Shown here piece after piece: positions 52,977 to 64,000 of a DNA stretch of 64,000 bases. The notes below the pieces were generated by a model that was not told the DNA's origin, searched no databases, and was given only the letters and a program-made list of their open reading frames with translations. This DNA comes from Cystobasidiopsis lactophilus. Its lineage: Eukaryota; Basidiomycota; Agaricostilbomycetes; Agaricostilbales; Chionosphaeraceae. Numbering within the stretch: the stretch's first letter is position 1; each line of letters starts with the position of its first letter. The stretch is taken from contig BCIO01000004.1 of NCBI GenBank assembly GCA_001599975.1, positions 2,143,328 to 2,207,327 of the forward strand, read 5' to 3'. Both the position numbers and the translations under genes were made by a program.

Positions 52977-54698
52977 TCATTGAGATGACTTCAACTTGTC
53001 GGCCACTTTGACAAGGTCCATCATGAAAGCCGGGTTGTGGACTCTGACGATGTGAGCCCCTGCCCGGATAGCTTCCATGACGGTCGCCGCAGTCGCCATG
53101 TCCCTTTTGAATGGGTCAGATTGCCCGACGAGGCCTCCCACGAAGCGCTTGCGGGACGTGCCGACCAGGCACGGATAGCCTGCCAGCGGGCCATCCTCCT
53201 TCCACTCCTTCAGCCGCTTAAGAAGGTCCCAATTCGTCTGTTCGTTCTTGGCAAAACCAAAGCCAGGGTCCACGATGATTTGCCACCTGGGCACACCGTG
53301 TGCCAAGGCCTCTTGCACTCTAGCCGCGAGTTCATTCCGGATCTGGATGACAGCGTCGCCCTCGTACTCCGCCAAGGAGTTCATTGTCTGAGCATCGCCA
53401 CGGGAGTGCATGATGATGATGGGCGCGCCAGTCTCCTTTGCCACCTTCCACATGGCGCCGTCCGGCTCGTTGGCCCCGGCCTTGACATCGTTGATCCAAT
53501 TGGCGCCAGCTTCAAGACATGCCTGCGCTACATTGGCTCTGAAAGTGTCGACGCTGATGAGAATGTTCTTGCCCCAGGTCGACTTGCGAATGGCATGAAT
53601 GAAGGGCACCACCCTCTTGACCTCTTCCTCCTCGCTCACGTCGGCGGCCCCTGGGCGAGTGGACATTCCGCCCAAGTCCAAAATATCTATTCCAGCTTCC
53701 ACTTGGGAGCGGGCTTCGTCAAGGGACGCTTGGAATTCGGACGGTGGAGTACCAAACGAGTCGGGCGTGAGATTGATAATGCCCATAACCATTGTCTTGG
53801 CAGAATCCAGGGGAAGAGGTTTGGGAGGGACGTAGAGGTTGCGCCGCGAGCGGAAGACGGAGACTTGCGGCGGGTCAGCGAACTTGGTCGCGAAGGGCTT
53901 GGAGATGGAGAGGGACAGGTCTAGAAGAGGAAAGTGGTCGAGCAGCTGGGCGCTGAGCTTTTCTAGGAAGGTTTCTATCAAGAGGGGATTGTTGACTTCA
54001 GCGAACTGTCGACCCAACAACTCAGTTTGGTTGTGGCGATTTGGAAGTCTGAGAACATCACTCACTTGAACAGCCATCTGGGCCAGCTTAGCTGGTTCCC
54101 ACATCGCAGATGGTACTAATGATGTTCTGAGATCGAGAAAAAGAGGCTGCTTTTGCTCCCGCTCGAAAGCGTTGACGCCAATGATCGTGTCGAGCCTAAG
54201 CTTGTGAATGAAGAAGACCTCGGTGCGGTCGAAAGGCTGACCAAACGGCTGGGACGTTTCGACACCAGAGCACTCGGCTTGAAGCAAGCTCTTGGGCTGC
54301 TCTACCTGCACGGTGGTTCGAAAGGTGGGTAGGGCGGCCGAGGCCAGCGTTTCTGCCATGGAGAGCAGACCATCTGCCACCTCTCGCACCCCGCCTTTGA
54401 ACTCTCCATCTTCTTTGATGTACTTCTGTGCCAACGCGGTCAAGTCCGCGTAGGACACAGAGTTTTGAAGATTGTCGCCTTGGCCCGCCTCGGCGAGATG
54501 TCCCTCCACTTGCAGCGACACGGTCACCGGCTGCAGGTTCAGCTCTGACTTGTTTTGAGACCACGCAAAGTCGGGTAGTAGGGCTTTGAGAGGGAGGTTG
54601 GGCAGCCGAATCGAGTCCGGAAAATTTTTGGACATGGTCGAGGCGCAGCGCAGGCCGGACGATCTAAAGACGATGGGCAGCAGCCTGTTCAATGGCAT
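52977..54698 (-). CDS. FOL1: Folate biosynthesis protein: dihydroneopterin aldolase plus dihydropteroate synthase, no HPPK
   Basis: The open frame has 573 codons. A 60-nt in-frame intron is likely at about 54067-54008 (joining MAVQ to FAEVNNPLL). The N-terminal MPLNRLLPIVFRSSGLRCAS may be a mitochondrial presequence. FolB-like copy 1 (residues about 28-140) is degenerate. Copy 2 (about 160-270) has DTIIGVNAFEREQKQPLFLD and the ISKP site, so it looks active. From about residue 295 comes dihydropteroate synthase: TMVMGIINLTPDSFG, DILDLGGMSTRPGA, ISVDTFRANVA, IIIMHSRG, WQIIVDPGFGFAK, CLVGTSRKRFVGGL, ATVMEAIRAGAHIVRVHN. The usual fungal Fol1 has a hydroxymethylpterin pyrophosphokinase domain between them. 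None is present here. Confidence 0.88.
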   Translation of the reverse strand: MPLNRLLPIVFRSSGLRCASTMSKNFPDSIRLPNLPLKALLPDFAWSQNKSELNLQPVTVSLQVEGHLAEAGQGDNLQNSVSYADLTALAQKYIKEDGEFKGGVREVADGLLSMAETLASAALPTFRTTVQVEQPKSLLQAECSGVETSQPFGQPFDRTEVFFIHKLRLDTIIGVNAFEREQKQPLFLDLRTSLVPSAMWEPAKLAQMAVQVSDVLRLPNRHNQTELLGRQFAEVNNPLLIETFLEKLSAQLLDHFPLLDLSLSISKPFATKFADPPQVSVFRSRRNLYVPPKPLPLDSAKTMVMGIINLTPDSFGTPPSEFQASLDEARSQVEAGIDILDLGGMSTRPGAADVSEEEEVKRVVPFIHAIRKSTWGKNILISVDTFRANVAQACLEAGANWINDVKAGANEPDGAMWKVAKETGAPIIIMHSRGDAQTMNSLAEYEGDAVIQIRNELAARVQEALAHGVPRWQIIVDPGFGFAKNEQTNWDLLKRLKEWKEDGPLAGYPCLVGTSRKRFVGGLVGQSDPFKRDMATAATVMEAIRAGAHIVRVHNPAFMMDLVKVADKLKSSQ

Positions 54699-54962
54699 CT
54701 AGCCTCGCTGTCGAGTCTTGTCACGCAGAGCGGGGAAGGGCGAGCATTGCGTCGGCTGCGACTCGGTTGCTCCAAGTCAACGATGAAGTCGGCCATAAGC
54801 AATGATGTCGACGTTTTCGAAGTCGGGTGCCAGCGCCTACGTGCTCGTACTATTTCTTTTGAATGCTGGACTGCCCATGGACTGCACTGGACGCGATGAT
54901 GGGCTGTCTGGCTTGATTCTCTTGACTTTGCTGTTGACTCAGTGATCACTAGTGTCGTTCGG

Positions 54963-56447
54963 ATGCTCGCTGGTTTGAGATGCCTAGGATTGAGGTGGCC
55001 TGCCTACGAGTCGTCCGACCAGGAAGAAGGAGAGTCCCTGAATTGCCCTTTGTTGCTGCTCGAGGAGGTCTTGTTCGAGGAGCGTATGAACGGTGCTAAC
55101 GGTGGCGTCGCGGACGGTGCGAGCGAGCTCCCTCTGGCTCCTCCTTCTCTAGTGGCGGCCACTGTTACAATGCCGGCCCCGAACGTGCCTCGTCTCGTGC
55201 TCCCTCCTGTCATCCCAAACTTGCTGCACACCAAAACCCACGTCGATCTTGCTGCTGAACTCGACGATGGGAGGAGGGGTATTCCTTCGCCTCAACCTCT
55301 AAGCCCTAAAAAGAAGCATGAAGCCTGTCAGGGACTGCCTCATTCAGCTTTTGACCAGGCCCACGGGTCTCCTCACAGCCCCAAGTCTCCTGTCAGCCCG
55401 TATTTCCTTATGGTAAGCCAGGAACTCCAAGGACTTGATTGGCCGGCTCAAAGCGGCTTTCAATGCTTCTAGGACCACACTCCACCCGGTGCTCCTGTTC
55501 AGCCCAATCAATCGCATCTAACCATGTTTGAACCCTGCTGGGCGGACGCGGCCCTGCAGACCGAGTTGAAATCTTCGAACTTAGACACGCATCCGCGATT
55601 TCATTTGGAGCTGAAGACCATCAAAGAAACCGTTGAGCTGACCAGAATGCGGGCGAGGTTATTCTGTCGGTTTGCGTATCGTGTGAATGACGGGCTATGG
55701 GCACGGCGACCTGTAGAAGCAATCGTCAATGGCCTTGCTGACTCCCTGATTGACTCGGCACTTGATTCCAGCAAAGATACTATGGGCTGGCTGCGTAATT
55801 GGCGACATCTCCATTTGCCAAAGCCCGTGGGAAACAGCTATGAGGCCAAGGCCGTGACGGAATACTGCGCCGAAGCCTACAAACGTCTTGGATTGGACCC
55901 TGGCTTCCATTTCACTCTTTATGTCAGCATGCAAGCTGCCTGGGAGATGCAACGCAACAGCCTTGCCGAGCGGCAAGTCTTCAAGGACACTGTCCACCAA
56001 ATTGTCAGGGCATGGTATACGCCGCCTGACAAGGTTTCGCACCGGGATTGCTCCTTTCTTGAAGCACTCACAGAGGCTAGTGCTAGCGAGGCAGAGATGA
56101 TCAACCATATTCTTACGAGAAAACGAAGCGATGATGCCAAACGAAAACGGAGCCAAGCGTTTGAGAAGATCTCCAAGATCGCATCAAAGTTCTTCCATGA
56201 TATATCCAAGAGTAAATTAGCGCCAGGAGGGCCTCTTAAGCGTATGGCGTCTCACTCCGGCCACAGACCCCAAAACCAGGTGAGAGTAGCGTCCCTTTGG
56301 TTTCGTTCAGGATTAAGATGTCTTCTTCTCTCCAGTACTTGGGCGTCGATGGGTCTGACACACAACTTCGTCGGAGGCGGCTTTCTGCGCCCCCGGCCGT
56401 CAATCACAGCCAGGATCAGCACGCTTCTCTCGGAGTCAGTAAATGAC
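54963..56447 (+). CDS. Unidentified helical protein
   Basis: Three exons: 54963-55412, 55473-56279, 56336-56447, with introns of 60 and 56 nt, in phase. It may start at 54963 (MLAGLRCLG) or at 55086 (MNGANGGVADGASE). The N-terminus is Pro/Ser-rich (PHSPKSPVSPYFLM). Exon 2 is mostly helical: RFHLELKTIKETVELTRMRA, RLFCRFAYRVNDGLWARRPV, EAYKRLGLDPGFHFTLYVSM, VFKDTVHQIVRAWYTPPDKV, and a Lys-rich stretch KRSDDAKRKRSQAFEKISKI. I do not recognise the family. There is no signal peptide. It is divergent from FOL1. Confidence 0.5.
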
Positions 56448-56919
56448 CATGGTCCGTTTCACATGCCAAAAGCCACCCCTCTTCTTGCTGCCACCGCGCT
56501 CTCCTCTTTGGCTGTACACCTTATAGATCTGTTCCTTTACTTGCACTGTAAACATTCCCTTCCCATCGTAAACATCATGACAACGCCCAAAAAGCCTATC
56601 GACTCGGCCGGATGCTGAGGACCGTTGGCGGCGATCTCTTCGAATTGCTGCGGGCACACCTCTGCTAATAGGCCTTCGGTGCGACTTGGCTTCAGCTCTG
56701 AGCGTGCCCGCCGCGTCGACGCAACGGGAGAGAAACAACCAGAAGCAAGTTTCAGGAGGTGCACACGGCTCGAGAGCTCTTCCCCCTCCAGTTTCACGCT
56801 CCTCGTCCGCCTCCCACCAAGCAACCCAGCTCGGCGTCTCATTTGCGTTCTTTGGGCATCAATTGACGCGACTTGGAACGGGCGTGCAGGTCACCGCTGG
56901 TTCAAGGGCAGAGAGAGAG
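56448..56919. other. Intergenic
   Basis: About 470 bases. A frame open from 56686 runs into the next gene but has no ATG before 56920, so it may be 5' leader with an intron. Confidence 0.35.
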
Positions 56920-59194
56920 ATGAGCAAGCTGTATGCCCTCGCGCGGGAGGGCTACAGCAGCAATGTGGCCTCCCTCAAGAGCCGGTTGCAGCAGCCGCCG
57001 TCGCCAGGCGAGATTCGGTGCTCTGACTGTGCGCTGTTGATCCCGCTCGACCAACTGGCCAGCCATGTGTGCCCGCCAGCAGCGCCGCCAGCAAGGAACG
57101 GCGACGAGGAGCATGACCCCGCCTACAAGCGCAACGCACGCGCCGCCGGCCTCAAGATTCACACCGACAGTATCAACAATGGCCTCAGGCAGCCAGGTGA
57201 GCGAGCTGCAGTTGGTTGAAGGGGAATGGGCTGATCTTGGGATTAAGGAACACTCGCTGTGTCCACGCCGTCCTCTGCTTCCTCGAGCCGCTCTCCGTCC
57301 CCTTACACGGCCAGGTCTCTGTCGCCGCACTATGCCACGTCAGTATCATCAAAGTCGGCCGCGTCTAATCAGCTCGGGGGCGGGCCGCCCTCGCCAGCCA
57401 ACACCTCGTCCAACCCGACCAGCCCGTCCGTGGCCAGCAGCAACAAGCTGCCCTTCTTTGAAAAGTACGCCAAGGTGTACGGCCCAGCCGGGTCTAGCTC
57501 GCCGACCACAGCCATGGCGCCGGCCAACTCTCAAGTCTCCTCCTCCACCGCCTCCCCGCGCTCGCCCATGCCTTTGACACCCTCGTCCGCCGGCCTTTCT
57601 TCAGCAGCGGCCTCAAAGACGTCTTTTTTGAACCAGCAGCAGCAGCAAGCGTCGAGCTACCCGCTTCCGCCGTCTTCTAGCGAGTCTTCTCTGAATTCCA
57701 ACACCTCCTTCCACACTCCTACCACCCGCTCCACCACCCCAGACGTGGTTTCATCTTACAAGGCCCAACACCAGCGATCCAACACCGCCTCTTCCACCGC
57801 CACCTCCAGCTCCAACTACTCCAACTCGTACCAGCGCCACCCATCCCCAGCGCGCGGTGGGCTGCCTGCTTCCTCCTCCCTGTCCAACGGCCTCTCCAAA
57901 CTGTCCGCGTCGACGTCTTCCCCTTACAAGCTGAAGCCGTCTCAATCGGAGCCCATGTCGCTCGCCAAGATGGCCAACTCGCCCTCGCCCGCCAAGTCCA
58001 ACCTCAGCGGTGGGAGCCTGGCCGACTCGAAAAAGCACAACCCGGGCGGGAACTCGCTGCAGGCGCTGGACAGCCTACTGGAGGACTTCACCATGGACCC
58101 TTCGGAAGAGCGCGACGACCGGTCGTCGTCGTCAAGGAGCGCGGGCGAGAGGGACAGCTTAGGGTCGGACCTCATGGCCTCGTACATGACCCGCCCGCTG
58201 TCGGCATCCACTTCGTCCAACATGAACGACACCCCGCGCTTGGGCTACACCACCTCCACCACGGGCGACAACGACTCTTCAGACGGTTTCTCTCCCATCG
58301 CCGCCTACAAGCCTCGGTCTAACAACTACCCCTCATCGTCTTCAAGAGCACCACCGGCGCCATCGTCCCAGCCAAAACAGTACCGGTGCAAGCAGTGCCG
58401 CAAGACGCTGGAGAAAAGCTCGAGCTCAGCCGAGGCGCTCTTGTGCAACGATTGCTACGCGGCCTTGTATCTGCCCAAATGCCGGAAGTGTCGGAGGCCG
58501 ATCCAGGGCAAGTCGATTGGATCAGGGGACGGCAAAGTCAAGGGCAAGGTGCGTTGCTCGAACCTCTCTTTGCGTCCAATCGTTGAGAACTCATGAAAAC
58601 GCGCGACATACAGTTCCACCCGGAGTGCTTCACCTGCTTCTCTTGTGATGAACCGTTTCCCAATCGCGAGTTCTATGTGAGCAAATGCTCGGCGCAGTCC
58701 TGTTGGATCTTGTTGAGCGGTTGCTTTCACAGGTCTGGGACGAGCGGCCTTATTGCGCGCAGCACTATCACCAACTGGCCGGCTCGCTGTGCCAAACTTG
58801 TCACACTGGTATCGAAGGGGCGTGTGTCACTTTGACTGGCGATGACGAGGCGTACAAGCGATGTGAGTTTCAAGATCGGCTTCTTGGTAAACACAATCTG
58901 ACGAGACGAACAGTCCACCCGACTTGCTTCCTGTGTTCCCATCCAAAATGCGCCACGGTTCTCGACGACTACCATTACATGGTAGACGGCATGCCATATT
59001 GCGAGCCGCACGCCTTGGCCCAATCCGAGCCCGAGCCTCCATTGCCCTTTGCGCCCCCGTCCTCTCGAAGTAAAGGCCTACCATCGAACCCTAGCGCCTG
59101 GGCCCCGCCGTCTGCAAGAAGGCCGTCCAACAACAGTCCGTCCAAAAAGATCGAGAAGAGGCGGACCATCGTTGCACCCCTCAAGCGCCGCTAG
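56920..59194 (+). CDS. PXL1: Paxillin-like LIM-domain protein (Pxl1 type)
   Basis: The first exon starts MSKLYALAREGYSSNVASLK and has a Cys pair RCSDCALL. The long second exon is Ser/Pro-rich. LIM region: YRCKQCRKTLEK, CNDCYAALYLPKCRKCRRPI, then across exon joins FHPECFTCFSCDEPFPNREF, VWDERPYCAQHYHQLAG (LIM 1), SLCQTCHTGIEGACVTLTGD, FHPTCFLCSHPKCATVLDDY and GMPYCEPHA (LIM 2). The C-terminus is basic: SPSKKIEKRRTIVAPLKRR. The CX2C/HX2C spacing of LIM zinc modules is clear. Fungal Pxl1/paxillin proteins act at the cytokinetic ring or polarised sites through Rho signalling. Introns near 57190, 58550, 58680 and 58865 have normal size. ATG 56920 is the first in frame. Confidence 0.8.
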
Positions 59195-59419
59195 AGCTGC
59201 ACCACTCCACCATGCTCCGTGCCATCACACTATGCCCCGCATCTTCACATTTGGTTGTTTTCTGTGCTATTGGGAATCTTTGAATTATATCATAGAGCAA
59301 AACTGTAATTTGCAAGCTGCACCCACTAAACCGCGACCAAGTTTTACAAGCAGAGAGAAATCAAGTGGGAGCCTCTGCCGCTTTAGGCCCCAGGGTGCTG
59401 TTGGATTGCCCCAGCACTC

Positions 59420-61370
59420 TCAACCAGTTTTCACCAACTGGAGGAGCTCTGAATCAGACGCGACATTGAGGCCAAGATCGGGAGAAGCCAGCTCACCTTC
59501 ACTCCGCAGAGCCTCCATCCGCCGACGGAACAGATCCGGGTCACTGGTTGTTGAGGCAGGTTCTTCAGCTAAAGGAGGCGAAAGGATGGGCGGCCGGCTC
59601 TTCATTCGCCGGCCTACTGTTGCCGTCCCGCTGATTTGCACCGCTGGTGTATTTGTGACGGCTTCCGAGTAGGAGCGCTGGTGCACTCGAGGCGGGATGT
59701 CGTTCTCCTCCGCTTCTGTCTCTGCAGCTGGACTGGTTGGTCGGTCGGTGTAGTAGGACGTAGACGAAGGCGGCGGCGGATGGCCATTGCCCAGGTCCAC
59801 CACGCGCTTCGGCTTCTTCTTTCTTTGGACGGGAGACTTGACAACTTTGGGAGGCGAGGACGGTGTTAAGCTTTTGAGCACTGTAGGAGAGGCAGGCGCC
59901 TGGGTCGGTGCGGGCCGAACCGGGACCGAGACGGACCGCGCAGCGTCGGCTTCTGCTTGCGAAGACACCCGCCGCCGATGCCTCTGCTGCGGCCTTCTGG
60001 CAATCTCCGCGCTTATTTGCGATTTTTCGTACCACGACGGAGGCGCGTTGTCGATCAAAACGCCAGCGTTGCCTTCCACCGCGAATGCCACGTAGAGTTG
60101 GATGCGCCACTGGGCCGTCAAGTGGAAAGAGTTGCCTTCAGAAGCGTAAATCAAGCGAAGGTGAGGCAGAACTGCAAGTCGTCCGACTTCTTGGTACTCG
60201 CTGATCCGATTGTGACTGACATCGATTTGATTGAGATTAAGGAGGCGCTCAAGGCCACACAGCGAGGTCAGTCGGTTACGAGAGAGATTGAGAGAAGTGA
60301 TCGCGCCGATGTTGCTGGCTGCCGACAGGAGGGTATCGATCATGTTGTCGGCCAAGTTGAGGGAGCGGAGCGCCAGCAGATGTGAAAGGCCTTCGCAAAT
60401 ATTTCATCAGTAGGCAATAAGAGTCTGTGGACCCAAGCATACCAGATGGGATGGAAACCAAGAGATTGCTGGATAAGTCCAGGTGGACAACGCTGCCAAA
60501 GCTAGACTGCCAAGGGTGACTCGGTACAAAGGTCAGGGCGTTGTTGGTAAGCGAGAGCCTCCGCAGCCGGAACCACTTGGAGTCGATGGACTGTGCTGGG
60601 GTCTGCTGGTCTTTCACTTGCGCGTTGGACATGACCCGATCAACCAAAAGTTCCTGAACGTCCTCCAAGCCCGAGTTGCGGATCTCCAAAGAAACCAAGA
60701 CATCCGCAAGGACATCCCATCCTAGAAGCACTCTTGGGTCCAGATCCTCGATTATCTGAATGTGAGAAGTGTTAGCCGCCTCGCTCAGTGAGGCGAGGTC
60801 CAAAGCACCCACCAAATTTGACAAGTTCTTGAAGACGTAGAGCGGAGTGAAGGAGGCCGATTCGAGCGAGAACCCCTCTATTTGCTTTCCGAAAGGTGCC
60901 CTGCCCGTAGCTGAGAGATGGAGTGATGGTAATTTGGTGAATGCCGAGTACAAGTATCGGAGTTGGGCGTGCACGAGGTCCTTGCTCGGTGGCGCGTTCG
61001 TAGAGCCGAAGAACGAGAAAGTCTGGGACACAAAGGATACGGCGTCACTTTGAGCTGCTGGGTTGGCCTGAAGGAGGTGCGCTGCCAAATTGAGCGGACG
61101 AGAGGGCTGCCCGTCAAAGGGGATGTCCAAGCTTGCTCCCAGCGGGAAGCCGGCCTCTTCGAAGCGAACAAGCAGGTAGCTGAGATGGTAAAGATCGATT
61201 CGTAGCATCAGCGCTTTCTCGGCACCCCCGAGAGCAGCGGGAAGCCAGGGCGACGATGCCTTCCGCTGTTGCTGCAGCAGCGAAAGCGCGCTGCCATTCG
61301 CGAGCCGGCTTTCGTGTGAGCGCAGCCATTTGGCAAAGCTGATGATATAGCTGTCTCCAGTGCCACTCAT
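59420..61370 (-). CDS. Leucine-rich-repeat protein
   Basis: Two exons (minus), joined by an intron of about 54-56 nt near 60390-60445 that links IPS to GLSHLLALRSLNLADN. Starts MSGTGDSYIISFAKWLRSHE. LRR units occur in the middle: RLRRLSLTNNALTFVP, SVVHLDLSSNLLVSIP, ALRSLNLADNMIDTLL, AITSLNLSRNRLTSL, NLNQIDVSHNRISEY. A cap follows. The second half is Pro/Ser/Arg-rich (VVKSPVQRKKKPKRVVDLG). It ends SDSELLQLVKTG. A conserved fungal LRR protein of this layout exists, but I cannot name its function. No signal peptide is seen. Confidence 0.7.
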
Positions 61371-61620
61371 CGAGGCTATAGCAGAAGGTGCATGTCGCCG
61401 ACGCGGTTAGAAAGTCTTCTTGCAGGAAGGCCGCCGCGCGAAGTCGTCTTGGTGGCGTTGCCGTACAAGTGGAACATGCAGGAATCAATTTTCAAAGGCA
61501 TTGAGTTTATTAGCGATGGACTAGGAATAGGCACAAAGCCGGAGGGCAAGCAATAGACTGCTGTCCTCTTTTGATTAGATCCCTTTGATTCCTCTTACAA
61601 CACCGACTGTCTGGAGCACC

Positions 61621-64000
61621 CTAGTTGGGATCGCACCAGCCGAACAAAACATATGCGGCACGTTTGGCGAACGGAAGACGCTTGATGTTGGCGCGGCACT
61701 CGTTGAGCGTCTCGGCCGACTCGAAGCACTTGCGTCCGGTGACCAAGTCAATCTGGGACGCTTTGAGAGGACGAGTGCGCTTCCAGATCAAACCACCAAT
61801 GTAGCAAGCGATCATCACGGGAGCGGCCAGATCTAATGAACAATTTAGCGCACGCCGAGAACGAAATACAACGTTGTACGCACAAGCAAGGAAGAAGTCC
61901 TGCGCTCGCTCGCCAGGGCTAGCGGCACCTCCAATGGGCCACACAGCGATGTAGAATTGAGCGATCAACTGAAGACATCAAAATGTGAGCAAACTGAGCT
62001 TCGAATCATATTCGCATGACTTACAACCAAGCCTGCAAGATTGAAATTTAGCTTCGGCTCCAAAGGAGATGGACAGGTAGAACTCACACAAAAGAATGAT
62101 GCCACACCAGCTGCCCCAGACACCACCAAGAGTTCGGAAGGGCAATTCGTCGATGGAGTAACCCTGCACGCGCCAAGCCTTGCGGAAGCGCAGATGGGCG
62201 ACGTTGATCGAGAGCCAGGTAAAGATGGTGGAGAGACCGCTCAAAGCGATGAGCCTGTGGAGATGAAACAATGAGATTGGGTCAACCGAAGTATAAATCG
62301 AAGTGGCCTCACCAGTTGAGGACTTGAGTTCCGACGGGAGCGACGTTGCTGTAAGCAATAGGCCAGAAGATGATGACAAAGCCCATGGCGAAGAGCGGTC
62401 GGCCGGCCTTGTCGACATATTTGAAGAACGCGGGCGCGTAGCCTTGCTCGGCCAAGGCCAGGAGGGTGCGGGAGCCGCCATAGACAGACGACATGCCGAT
62501 GGAGAGGACGGAGATGGTGATGACGGCATTGATGAGGTCGGGAAGGCCCTTAACGCCAGCGAGCTTGAAGATTTCGACGAAGGGACTTGTGTTCTGGATC
62601 AAAAAGGCTTGAGAACAGCGCAACGACCGGAACAAATCAAGAGACTGACAGCATCGTAAGACCCGCCGAGCAGGTTCTGGTCGTCCCAAGGGACCAAGAG
62701 GCCAGCAGCGAGCAACATCATCACGTAGACAAAAGTGACACGCCAGAAGGTCATCTTGATGGAAGAGGGTAGAGCCTTCCTCGGGTTTTCGTGCTCGGTG
62801 GCAGCCAAACCGACCAACTCGGTACCGGCGAACGAGAAGGCAGCGGTCACGAAGACGGCGCAAACACCCTTGAACCCATTGGCGAATGCCCCCGGGTCGT
62901 AGAAATTTCTTGCGCCCCAGTAATGATCATATTGACCGCTCGAAGGACCACCGCCAAGAATGAAGATGAAACTGGCGAATAGAATGATAGCCACCATAAC
63001 AAGTTTGAGGCAAGACGTCCAAAACCTGCCGAGTCATGTTATTTGCGGTTTCGTAGCTACGAGCTAGAGACGCACTCCTCTTCGGGGTAGCCCATAGGAA
63101 AGATGTTGAGGATGATGATGAGAACAGCGAAGATAGTGATCCAAACGGCGATGTTGACCTTGTGATCCGTGTCCCAGAACCGAAGGGTGATGCCGGCGGC
63201 GGTCAACTCCAAGGGGAGGGTAGCACACCATTGAAGCACGTAGTTCCAGCCCATGGCGAAACCTGAAAAGACATCAGACACCTTTTCTCAGTAAATGTGC
63301 GGCCGGACTAACCCCAGGCAGCTGCGCGACAGAAATCGTTAGAGAAGCTCGACCAGAAGAAAGCGTTCAAAAGCGACGCACGATCAACAAATCGAGACAC
63401 CAAAGTGTAGAAACCACCAGAGACGGCTGTCGAGCAAGCTTTAGCCAAACTCGCAAAACCCCATTCTCACGGATAACACACGATAGATGATGGCCATCTC
63501 GCCCAAAGCTTGGACCGTGTTCAGCAACATGATGCCCATGAGAATCCATGCGATCAAGACGCCGCCAGGACTGCCAGCAACCAGGATCGTTAGCTTGGAC
63601 AGCCCAACAAAACAAGTCGCGGAACTTCGATTTACCCGGCGGTCGCAAGAGCACCACCAGCACCAATGAACTGATGCAAGAGCAACGGTAGTCAGCGACA
63701 TGCTTCAATGGCAGCGAAGGGTGATGCGCACGAGACCAGTTCCGATGGAGCCGCCGACCGCGATCATTTGAAGATGGCGGTTCTTGAACTTTTGCTGAAG
63801 CCTAGGGATGGCTCCATCTCAGATACACCTCAGAAGAGTTGCGAGTCAGCGGGCACGCACATAGGGCTGCAGTTGGCGACGCCCAGACAATCAGCCTCAT
63901 GCGGTCATCATTTTGGCACTGTTGATCAAACGAACCTATCGAGGAGAGAGATCTCCTTCTCGCCTTCAGCGCCTTGCACCTTGATGCCACCAGTCGTGCC
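61621..64000 (-). CDS. Amino-acid permease (APC/YAT family), 3' part
   Basis: The 5' end lies beyond the window. Exons (minus) give [20 protein letters not shown], then [53 protein letters not shown]-type helices, [115 protein letters not shown], and a C-terminal [14 protein letters not shown]. The IGGSIGTGL and FAGTE-x-x-GL-x-A-x-E-x-x-NP motifs identify the fungal amino-acid permease family of 12 membrane helices at the plasma membrane. The substrate is unknown. A decayed partial copy lies at 35.4 kb. Confidence 0.88.

Overview
The window is nuclear DNA of a filamentous or yeast-like fungus, most likely a basidiomycete. It carries two Zn2Cys6 transcription factors (a fungal-only family), a fungal DHNA/DHPS folate protein, a cytosine deaminase, a GH5_12 sterylglucosidase-type hydrolase, an Src1/Heh inner-nuclear-membrane protein, an Erf2-type palmitoyltransferase, a paxillin-like LIM protein and a MATH-BTB adaptor. 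Most genes are cut by many short introns. When I rebuilt the genes by hand, introns repeatedly came out near 50-65 nt. Using that length as a rule removed every apparent reading-frame slip and exposed several micro-exons and two GC-AG introns. Spacing is compact, about one gene per 2 kb. I saw no rRNA or tRNA gene, CRISPR array or intact transposon.

Layout: 1-7 kb holds the 3' part of a GH5 hydrolase, a PB1 protein with an acid-protease-like C-terminal half, a small Zn2Cys6 factor and a multi-exon SnoaL/NTF2-like gene. 7-14 kb holds a secreted intradiol-dioxygenase-like protein, Src1/Heh, mitochondrial ribosomal protein bS6m and a cytosine deaminase with a 3-nt exon and a substituted zinc ligand. 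14-25 kb holds a large Zn2Cys6/fungal_trans regulator, a DHHC palmitoyltransferase, an unidentified gene and two intronless F-box-like paralogues in tandem. 25-36 kb holds a GT31-type glycosyltransferase, another F-box gene, a MATH-BTB gene, several unidentified small genes and a decayed fragment of an amino-acid permease gene. 36-45 kb holds two low-complexity unidentified proteins, the kinetochore protein NUF2 and a Cld1/ABHD-type lipase. 45-52 kb holds a large unidentified protein in head-to-head contact (42 bp between start codons) with a vacuolar PQ-loop transporter, then a small unidentified gene. 52-64 kb holds FOL1 without an HPPK domain, an unidentified gene, a paxillin-like LIM gene, a leucine-rich-repeat gene and the 3' part of an amino-acid permease.

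The genes do not form one pathway. They are a normal mix of housekeeping and accessory eukaryotic genes. The most unusual signals are the micro-exon/GC-AG splicing architecture, the FCY1-like gene whose His-Gly-Glu zinc motif reads Tyr-Gly-Glu, the folate protein that goes straight from aldolase to dihydropteroate synthase, the PB1/acid-protease-like protein, and the permease relic that keeps part of an intron. All exon joins are hand-made from the sequence and unconfirmed by transcripts.
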